Virus record (IMG/VR): IMGVR_UViG_3300045999_010308
Location: 1 to 64,000 of that record
Strand: one strand, 5' to 3'
Source of the DNA: a virus
Length of the DNA stretch: 64,000 nt
Of the stretch, positions 48,431 through 58,500 are shown piece after piece. Numbering within the stretch: the first letter of the stretch is position 1; each line of letters starts with the position of its first letter. The position numbers and the translations under genes were made by a program. The notes below the pieces were generated by a model. That model worked only from the letters and a program-made list of their open reading frames with translations, had not been told where the DNA came from and ran no database searches.

Positions 48431-48460
48431 AGAGGATTAAAATAATCCTCTTTCTTTTTT
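48431..48460 (+). terminator. Terminator-like hairpin, plus strand
   Basis: Arms AGAGGATTA (48431-48439) and TAATCCTCT (48443-48451) around AAA, followed by a T-rich run on the plus strand. No plus-strand gene ends here. Confidence 0.6.
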
Positions 48461-48498
48461 AGTGTCCTATGCTGGCAGTCATTGTTAGTTTGTAGTTA

Positions 48499-48739
48499 GA
48501 TTGTAGATATTGTTATTAACAATAGAACCCTTGATATATATAGCTTCTAGACTTTGTTAATACTGTTAACGCTATCTCCCGATATTATTTTTTTACGCTC
48601 TTATTGCTGAGACTGTCTTTCCTTTTTACCCCATTTTCTTTTTTTTCTCTATACGACATCAACGACATCAACAAAGCCTAAAACCTAGACAGGGTAAAGG
48701 TTTCGATTGTCAATAACTTTATTAACAATCGAATTACAA
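48499..48739. repeat. Structured non-coding element, copy B (about 240 bp)
   Basis: Aligns end to end with copy A (37676-37917), same orientation. The opening palindrome differs in sequence but not position (TATTGTTA and TAACAATA around T). The internal inverted pair and the closing CGATTGTCAAT / ATTAACAATCG are kept. It lies in the non-coding gap between the Rha-like gene and the 103-aa secreted protein. Confidence 0.8.
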
Positions 48740-48763
48740 TCTAACTTCTCACGGCATTACCTC

Positions 48764-49075
48764 TCAGTTACGCGGAAAAAACTCTGGACATCTTTTTTTA
48801 GCGTTGACAAGGATTGCTTCTGTTTGACCTCTCACAATTTCATCGCGCAAAATATACAGTATTTCTGATCCTGATCCTGTCCCCGTCCCTACTCTTGCTG
48901 TTGCGTACGGAAAAACAGCAGAACTAATCGCTCCCATAGTTTCTCCCAGTGTCAGTCCAGATTTGAGATACTGACAAGTTCTTTTCTCAAGTATCTCTTG
49001 AGTTTGAGCATCGAGAGACAGTGCCACGGTAGGCATCATTCCTAAAAACAATAAGCTTAAAACAATCTTTCTCAT
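48764..49075 (-). CDS. Small secreted/periplasmic protein in the tail operon
   Basis: 103 aa. The signal peptide is MRKIVLSLLFLGMMPTVALS (basic n-region, hydrophobic core). The mature part, LDAQTQEILEKRTCQYLKSGLTLGETMGAISSAVFPYATARVG..., has two cysteines that may form a disulfide. It follows the NlpC/P60 gene. A similar pattern, with C-x-y--sG-s--ea----, occurs in cyanobacterial small proteins. It may be a lysis accessory or envelope factor; unproven. Confidence 0.55.
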   Translation of the reverse strand: MRKIVLSLLFLGMMPTVALSLDAQTQEILEKRTCQYLKSGLTLGETMGAISSAVFPYATARVGTGTGSGSEILYILRDEIVRGQTEAILVNAKKRCPEFFPRN

Positions 49076-49093
49076 CGGGGTTATGGTAATTTT

Positions 49094-49537
49094 CTATGAT
49101 TTTACCACTCCCAAAACAGGTACTCGATAAATTAGTACAGGCGGGTATTCATGGATATAGGTCTTAGTCACGCCATTTATTGAATCAGCATGGATGTACT
49201 CACCATCTCCCAGATAAATCCCCACGTGACCATTTACTCCTGACTTACGAAACATCAAAATATCTCCTTTAAACAAATCACCTTCAACTCTATCTAGTAA
49301 GCGATCAAGGAATTTAACTAAGAAGTTATTCCGGGGAATCCGTTCGTAGTTTTCAATAATGAAATCATGAGGCAAGAATCCGACTTCAATCCCTACGCCA
49401 GCGATAAATCCTACACAATCGGTTCCAATTCCTTTAAGCGATTGACCATGAAACCAAGGAGTACCGAGCCATTCAAGAGATTCAGCAACGATTTGATTAC
49501 CCAAAGAATCGTTTTTTAGTTCGTTCATTTTGTGCAT
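49094..49537 (-). CDS. NlpC/P60 tail-assembly peptidase
   Basis: 147 aa. AESLEWLGTPWFHGQSLKGIGTDCVGFIAGV carries the catalytic Cys (TDCVGF), GVNGHVGIYLGDGEYIHA the catalytic His, and the third residue follows in the next strand. This is the GTA gp14 / lambda K-type tail-tip peptidase that opens peptidoglycan or trims tail proteins. It overlaps the tape-measure gene by 41 bp. A second in-frame ATG at 49526-49528 is an alternative start. It normally precedes the gp15-like protein, here displaced to 40228. Confidence 0.87.
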   Translation of the reverse strand: MHKMNELKNDSLGNQIVAESLEWLGTPWFHGQSLKGIGTDCVGFIAGVGIEVGFLPHDFIIENYERIPRNNFLVKFLDRLLDRVEGDLFKGDILMFRKSGVNGHVGIYLGDGEYIHADSINGVTKTYIHEYPPVLIYRVPVLGVVKS

Positions 49538-52500
49538 TTTCCCGTTCTTTCAATTGATTTAAACTATAACCCATATCATTCCGTGATTCTACAGTCACAT
49601 TATTGGTGTTATTAATTACCAAAGACTGATTAGAGCTATTAGTATTTGAAGTTGTGGAGTAATTAGGCTTACCCCCGACAAATCCTCCATTAGCATAGTT
49701 CTTAATAGGAGCGTTGTTTCTGTACTCTAGATATGCTTCTGTTTCTTTAGGGTTGAGAACTAATTCGTCTTCATTGGCTACGATTAATCGAGGTTTTCGG
49801 CCTCCTGACATTGATCGTTCACGCTGGAAAGCTGAAATGATATTTTTCTCTATCGGAACATTGGCATCCCCAACTTTCCCGCCATCACTAAATAAGCTGA
49901 ATCCTGTACCTAGAGAAAAGGCAGAAGCTGGGACAGAAGCAAAGCTAGAGGCTCCTATACTACCAAGTGATCCAATGGAACCGAGTCCTCCACTAAAAAT
50001 CCCTGTTATTCCACTAAATAAGCTATTAAATAAGCCACCTCCGCCACCGCCCCCAAAAATAGAGGAAAAGATGTTACCTACTGGTTTGAAGATACTGTTT
50101 AGGGCGTTAGTAAAGAAATTGCCTACTGGCCCGATGATTGCATTAAATACTGATTCAAATGCCTGAGTAATCGGCTTTATAAATCCATCGATAGCAGAAG
50201 TTAGGACATCGATAGCAGGCTTAGTAATACCCTCGACAAATTTTGTCATGATATTTAAGCCAAGACTACTAAAAGCTGATCCTATTCCTTTTCCTTCTCT
50301 AATATCAGAGAAAAAGCTTTCAGCTGCGCCACGATTTGGGGAAGCGTCTAACTCCGCTCGTTCTAATCTTAATTCTGCAAGTTTTTCCCATTCCGAGCGA
50401 ATATTAGCCACATATTCAGCGTATTGTGGTAAGTTTTTGTAAGGTTCTAAATAATCCTCTAATTCTTCTTTTTCTTTTTGTAGGCTAATACGTTCGGCAA
50501 GGATAGCAGAATCATCAAATAAAGTCGGTCGGGATTGATTCTCTAACTTCATTCTTTGGACAGTTAAATCATTTAACCGATCACGAATACTCCTGACTGT
50601 ATCTCTGGTTTTTCTAAATGATGCTTCTAAGGTAGCTACTCCCTGATTCTTGCCTAATCGTTCAATTGCTTGATCAAGAATTGTTACCTGTTCTTTAGCT
50701 GATTCAGCGTTTTTAGCTAAAACCTCGATACTATCTGTCATCTCTTTGACAAATTCAGGAGGAAGAGCTATACCTTTTTCTTGAAATTCTCCTAAGATTT
50801 CTTTTATTGCGTCGCTGTATTTTTTTTGAGCGTCGGCATTTAAAAGTAAAGTCCGTCGCTGGTCTTGTAGTGATTCAATCTGAGAGCGGTATTGTCGAGA
50901 GACTTCTGTGGCACTCTTATTAATTTCTTCTTGTACTGTCAGATACCCTTTAGAGTTGATAGTCAAATCAGCGACATTCTCGGAAGCATCTCTTAAAGTA
51001 CGTTCTAATCCACGGGCATCTTCCTCTTGCTGCCGTCTAAATTTCATTGATCTGTCAAGAGCATTGTTTAGATTTTGTTGCTCTTCTAGTCGTCTTGAAA
51101 ACTCCTCAGCGTTTTGGTTAGCTATTTCAGCTTTGCGAATTTGATCAGCGGCCGCATCAAGATTACCCGTAGGGAGATTAGGAACGGGAAGTAAATTAGG
51201 ACTCTGGAAGTTAATCGGATTGTCTTTAAGAACCGGTGGTAAATCGGCATCCCAGAAATTATCTTGATTTTGATTAGGTAGAGTCGGTAATTGGGCTATA
51301 GGTGGAGGACTACTATATTCTGGACCACCTTGATTTCTTCTGAATTGCCGAAGAAATTCCCGGTAATACTGCATTACTATCTTGACATCTTCAACAGTAC
51401 CCTTGGCTAATTGACCATTTCTAACATTTCCTGGTCCTGCTTTGTAGGCTGATATAGCTAACTCAATATTGCCGTTAAATCGCTCAAGCATTCTAGCAAG
51501 ATAAGTTGCGCCGCCAATTAGATTTTCAGTAGGATTAAGGGGATTTACTCCTAACTCTTCGGCAGTGCCAGGCATTAATTGACTAAGTCCCATTGCACCC
51601 GCTGAACTCTTATGGATTTGAGTAGGATGATCGGGATCCATGTGATGGAAACTTGATTCTTTTTTAATTAAAGCGGCAAAAAGAAGCGGATCAATGCCAA
51701 CTTGTCTAGCCGCACCTTCAATCAAAGAAGCAAAGGGAACTTTAGGAAATCCTGAACTTACAGTATTTTTTTGTTGATTTGCAATCGCATCAAACACTCG
51801 TAAAGTGTCGCGATTTGATAAAGCTGATCGCCCTCGAAAATTTGCAGTTTCTGAGAGTCCTAAGTGGAGATGAGGTGCTCCTCCAGCCATGCCTACGCCG
51901 CCTAAAACTACTCCTTCTTTTACTTGTTGCCCTACCTGAAAATTTTGTGCAAGATCAGTTAAATGAGTATAGTAAGCGTGTGTCAAAGTTTTCCCATCTA
52001 CGACAATTGGAATATCAAATTGGATTTTGATCGAATGTTGATTTTGATATCCAGGTAAACTTGGATTAGAATCTTCTTTATTAATTGTTCCGCCTGGTCC
52101 AGCACTAACAATCCTTCCTGATCGAATATTTAAAACTGGCGTTCCTACGGGCGCAAAAACATCAACTCCGCGATGTTGATCGCCCTGATCGCCTGTGATT
52201 TGCCCGTTTGGAACAGGATAAACAAAGATATTGCGCGGGATATTTTTAAATTCCGAGCCGTTAAAAGTTTGTCGAAAATTATTGCGGCCTTTTAACGACT
52301 GTGGTGGCGGTAAAAACCCTCCCCCATTCCACACAGGAGCAGGGGCGAAATTACCAGGTGCTGGTAGTATCAAACCTTCCTTAGCTTTTCTAATTGCCTC
52401 AGCAGTTTCCTCTATACTTTTTACTAAGTCTTCTCCAGAAGTCTTAATATTTGGGGGAATAGCCACTAACTCAGAATTGATTAATTTAATTGGTTCTGGA

Positions 52501-55500
52501 AGTGTATTAAGATTTGTGACAATATCCTTGATTGATTGGGGAATAAAGCCTAATTCTTTATTAGTTTGTCGGATTAAATCAGCTAAAGTGCGATTAAGGT
52601 TTTCCTGAGTCCGTTTAATATCCTCAATCGTTCTTAGTCTATTTCTTTCAGCGTCTTGCTGTTGCTCTTGTAGATTACGGATATTTCTTAGGGTAGAGAT
52701 ATAGGAAGTTTCTATCTCCTCGGTTCGGGATTGGAAGGTGCGTCCGCGACTGGCAAGGTCAGCTTGTCCCTGTACAAATTCCAGGAAAATGTCCCCTAAT
52801 TCTTTACCAGCGTCGCTTGTACCGGGTATTAATAACCGATTTTTAACTTGCTGTACCCTGATTCTATCAGTTGTATCTAGTAGCTGATTTTGGGCATTTA
52901 AGAGGTTCTTATCGAGTTCCCTAACTAAATCACTGTAACTTTCAGATAGGGAACGATTCTCTTTAAATGCTGACAGTTGAGCGTCTTCAATCTGTCTCCT
53001 GTAATCGTCAATCTGACGATTAAAGTCGATTATCTGACGGTCAAGGTTGCGGTAATAGTCTTGTAGTGATGTTTGTTGCTGTAATAGGTTAGCGCGGGCT
53101 TGTTCTAGGGCTAATCGGGTATTATCAACCTCTTGCTGAATCACATTAGGGTCGTCTGACGCACTTTCTAATCGACGATAAGCCTCTCCTAATAATCTCT
53201 CTTGGTTGCGAACTTCTGATAAGGCATCCCGATAGGAAGCGGCTGGCCCCCCAAAGGGTAATTGCCTTAAAGTAGCAATTCTCTCGTTGACATTGGCACC
53301 GACTATTGATGCTTGTCTGGCATTTCTTGCGCGCTCTCGTCTAGCGTTAGCAATTTCTAGTTCTGTATCAACAATTGATTTATCAATAGTTAAAGTTTGT
53401 CGTCTAATAGATGCTTGCTGTTTAGCTGTTTCTAATACCTGTTTTAATTCAAAAGGCGATTGATCTCCCAACTGTTGTAACCGATCACCTATAGCTTCTG
53501 GTGACACACTTCCCTGCTGTAATGCCGTTCTAAAATCTATTCCATTTAATTCAGGCATTAACTCAGTTATTCGCTGATTAATCTGATCTGTTAGGGTGTT
53601 TTGTAATTCTTTTTCTTTAGTTGCCAGTAATCCATTAAGCGAATTAAACTGATCCTTGACAATAGATAGGCTCTGTTCTCTAACGGTCAAGTCTATTTCA
53701 AACGGCTTCAGGTTCCCAGATAAAACTTGTCGTTTAATATCTGTTTCAGACAAAATAGTTCGACCACTAGAGACAAATTCAATATTAGATAAAGCTCTTG
53801 CTACTTTATTTATTTGTTCTGTTAATTGTTGATAGTTGACTAAATTCTCTTTGACTGCTTCGTTATATTTTTCTTGCGATTCTTTTAATTTTCTAAGTTG
53901 AACTTCAGTAATTTCTAGCTGGATACTAGCATTATCTTTTTGGGAATTAGAAGACTCTGGATCATCTAAAACTTTTTTAATTGCTGTAATTCTTTCTTCT
54001 GTAGATGCTATCTCATTAACAATAAGCCCAATTTGAGGAAAGTATTTTTCCGTTAAAGCTTGTATTTCTTGGTTTACTTTCGCAATTTCTTGACGAACAG
54101 ATGTAGCTTTTTTAATGTCAGCATCTCCACTAGCTATGATTTCATCTATCTTGAGGTCTTTCGCTTTTTGCCGCAATGTGTCAAGTTTACCTGTAAATTC
54201 GGTAATCTTTGTATCACTGAATGTATCGGTTGATAATCTTAAAATTTGTGTCGTATCAATGAGTCCCCCCGCAGTAAATTCTAAGCTTTTATCTCTTTCT
54301 CTGTTGTTTTTAAATCGCTGAATTGCGGTTGCACTATCAGTTATAACAGTAGAAGCTTTAGGTGTAGGCAAAGGTTTCTCTAGTAATCTTCTCAATTCTT
54401 GTAACGATTCTTGAGTTGATTTAAGAGATCGTTTAGACTCTTCGGAGCCTGCGTTGATGTACTGATAAAGCTCTTTAAAAGCTTCCATTACACCATAAAT
54501 TAAAGCAGTCCATCCTAGTCCTTTAAGTAGTCCTACTCCAATCTGAGATATTGCCCCACGAGTAGATGCCGCTGTAACTCCCAGTGCTTTTAATCCTAAG
54601 TCTATAAGTCCGATATTTTTTAAAACCATAATAAAACCGCCAGCACTAACAACACCAATAGATGTCAATACAGTAGCTAACGACTGACCATTTTTCGTTA
54701 ATATTTCTAGTCCTTTTGTTATTAATGGTAATCCTAATTTAGAAGCGTTTAATAAAGATTCGCCTAATGAAATGCGAAGCAATTCTATCTGATTTTGAAC
54801 TCTGGCAACTTGAGCAAAAGCAGTATCATCAATAACACTAAGTCCACCAGCACTTTCTAAGTTAATCTGTGTAGCTAGTTTAGGTAGCAAATCTTCTGCT
54901 AAAATAGATCCTGATTCAACTAATTTAATAAATTCTTGAGAAGTCAATCCCATAGAACGAGCAGCAATCTGTAACGCGCCTGGCATTGCTTCACCTAACT
55001 GAGAGTTAAGTTCTTCCATTGAAACACGACCTTTACTAGCTATCTGAGTAATGGCTAGTAAAGCTCTGTCTTGCTGTTGAGAACTAGCACCTCTAGTAGC
55101 CAATCCTAATGTTATTCCTTCAAAAATTTTATCTTTTTGAAATTCTAATGGCGTATTTATTACAGAAGCACTAAACTGCTGATAATTTTTGGCAGAAGAT
55201 AAAAATGATATTCCTAATCGGTCAGCTTGTATCTTTAATTTAGCAAGAGAAGATTCAGCATTTCCAGTTGAGAAATTTAAGACTGTTTCAAGCCGCTCCA
55301 TGTTTAATGCTGCTTGAAAAGAATCAGTGGTAAATTGTCGAAAAAACACACCGGCTTGCTGAAGAATTTGAAAACCAGCAAAAGCTGATAACAGTGTTCT
55401 TGCTCCAAGCAAGACTCGTTTAATAGGTTCAGGCAAGTTATTTAACTGATTTTTAATTGCTTCAAATGCCTTACCTATTTTTTGTAATTGAGTAGGATTG

Positions 55501-58500
55501 TCTATATTCTGAATTATCTTGCTTGCCGATTTTACCTGTTTATTTGGTTCGGGTTCGGGATCAGATGAAGCAACAGGTCGGTTGATAGGGGGTTTAGGAG
55601 GTTGCCCATCTGCACCACCTGTAGATGCTTCTGTCCAAGGATCAGGAATTGAACCAAGATTAATAGCAGGCGGTAAAGCTTTCTGTTTAAATTCCTTAAT
55701 AGTTTTAGCATAAATTTCTTCCGCTTTTTTAGCTGAACGTTTTGTCATTTCTTTTAAAAATAACTCTTCAGACTTTTTAGCAGATTCTGCTAACATTTTT
55801 TCAATTTTATTAGTAGATTGCCCAGATTCTTTTAATACTTGAACCTTTTTTTCTACAATAGAAGACGGTGTATAAAGAGGAAGTTCTTCTTCTGTCTTTT
55901 CTGTTTTTATTTTGTTGTTACCTAGTGTTTCAGTGGATGCTATAACAGGAACTAGCTGTTGTGTACTAGCTTTTTTCTGCGCTTCATGATTTGTCCATAA
56001 TTTTGCCCATGCTTCTTTTTCTGCTTTATGTTTACGAGTACGTTCCGCATCTTTCTCAGACAGTTCTCGTATTTTTGCAGTATATTTAGATGCTTCAGTT
56101 AATGCTTTATTAGTAGCTTTTCTATTTGCTTCATTTTCGGCTTCTAACGCTAGTCTTTGGTTAATAGCTTTTTGATTGACTTGAGAAATAGATTGACTTT
56201 GATATGAAACGCCTTGTATTTTTTCTTGCCCTAATTGGATGTCCCCAATAAAAGTATTTGATGATTGTTTTTGATACGCTTCTATTTGATGAGGAAAAAA
56301 CGGATCGATGTTTACAGGATTTTTAGTTGCCAAATAACGATTTTCTATCATATTTTTAGCAATGATAGCCATCGTCGCTTGTAAGTCTTTTTCTTTTGAC
56401 TTAATTCCTTTAATTTCACCTTCAACTATATTTTTTCCTACTTTTTCAAATTCTTTAGAAGGCGACTGTATTTTATTGATTTGTTTGGTTATTTCTAGTG
56501 GAATAGAGGCAATGTCTATTGAAACAGTCTCAAGTTCTGCTAATTTACTATTTAATCCTTGTACTAATCCAGAGACAATACTAGAACCAGTATCAGTCAT
56601 TTCTGGTATTACTTGAGATTTAACGTCAATAGCGTCAAGAATTTCTTTATTTACACCTAATTTTTTTAAATCATAAATAGGATTAACATTTTCGGCAGAT
56701 TCTTTAAGTTGAGTAAGGTTCCCTTTTAATGACGCTAATGGATGCCCAAATCTTTCGTTTTTTGGCACTTTAGCTAATAAATTATTAACTCGATCAATAG
56801 CATCTTGAGACGCTTTTCTTAAAGTGTTAGCATTTTGAATAACATAGGAAACTTCGCGTTGAACGTCTTCAATTCTAAGGTTTTTAGCAATTGTCTGTTT
56901 ATCAATCTTGCTTAACTGTGGAGGGGTCGGTATTTTGGCTTCTGGATTGTTGGTCTGCTCGTATTTAATTAATGCTTGCTCGTATTCTGTTTGTTTTTTA
57001 AGAAATGATTCTCGTTTTTTTTCTGGTAATAAATTTAGATAATTTGAATTAACACCACTACCGAACATTTTTAATTGAGGTGTTACTCCTGTTAATTGAG
57101 TTTGTATATCTTTTGTTAATGAAGAAATAATTGATCCTAAGAGTGTAGGATCAATTATTTCTTCTGGCTGAAATTGTGCAACACGCTCAAGTAATTTTTT
57201 AACAATTTCTTTAGGCACATTTTCTGTGATTTTAGTAATTTTTAATGCAATTTTTGCTAATTGTTCTTTTGGTACAAGAGTATCTATATTTGTTATGTCT
57301 ATTTTAGAAAAATCCCGTAAAATAGGATCGTTTTGTAGTCTTTTGCTTTGTTTTATCCTTGCCTGTAAGTTTTTTAAATTTTGATTTATTTTATTTTGAG
57401 ATTGTATTGCGGGTGAATCATCATATTCAGCGTTTTGGGCTTCTTTTTGAAGTTGCTCTAAATCTTGTTGAATTAACTCGCTTCCAACAATTATAGATTT
57501 AGCGTATTGAATAGCTTGTGAAATACTATGCTGAAATAAATTATCGAACGTACCTAAAGTAGTTGTCAATCTTTGTTCAATCTGTTTACTTATTTGAGTA
57601 ACTTGTTCATTCTGTTTTAAATTAAATTTTAAGTTTGGCTCAACAATTTTTCTAGAAGAAATTTGCGCTACTAAACGATTACCTTCTCCTTCAGGAACAA
57701 ACCCAAATCGTTGATAAATTGATCCCCGTCTTTTTCCTTTTTGATCTGCATTTTCTGGCGATGCAGTTAATATAGCTTCATTAGTATTGCTTACAAACTT
57801 ATTAAAAAACTCAGACACAGAGTTTTTTAGCTGAATTACTTCTTTTTTTGTTAATTGCGCTGCATCCCCTAGACTAGAAAACTGAGAATCTAGAGAAAAA
57901 GCAATTTCATAAATATCTTGCCCAACACCAGGCATTGATTGTTTTGGTGTGGCTGTAAATCCGATCACTCGACCACCTACATTGTCGGTTCCAATATATT
58001 TACCTTCATCGTTAACAAAAAATGATTTATGATTTTCTCTTGCAATTAATCTAAATCCTTGTTCAATAATTTTTTGCTCTGATACTGCTTGCTTTAAAGC
58101 TCCGATAAATTCTGCGCTACTTCCCTCTAAAGCTTTTTGAGTTTTCAAAAGAGAGTGAGATTGTTTAATAATTTGTAAAAAATCTTTTCCACTAAAAGCA
58201 ATTGTTATTTTTAATAAATCTGCTAAATCTTTAGTAAGCTCACCTAAGTCATTTTCGGAAGATATAAGGTTTAATAACTCTGTTAGTGAAGTTATTGCTT
58301 TTTGAGATGCTTCTGGAAATTTTGAAAATTCGCCACTTCCTAAAACACTGAGCATATTTTGAAAACTTGCTATCGAATTATCTATAGATTTTTGAGTATA
58401 AGGATTATTATTAGAAACTCCTATCTTGGTTTGTATTTTTTGGAAAGTTTCTGATGCAGTTAATATTCGTTCTCCAATCGGTTTATCTCTGCCTGTTATT

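Noticed and set aside
49714-56616. Plus-strand open frames antisense to the tape-measure gene
   Set aside because: Low-complexity reverse translations of the long gene without ribosome sites.
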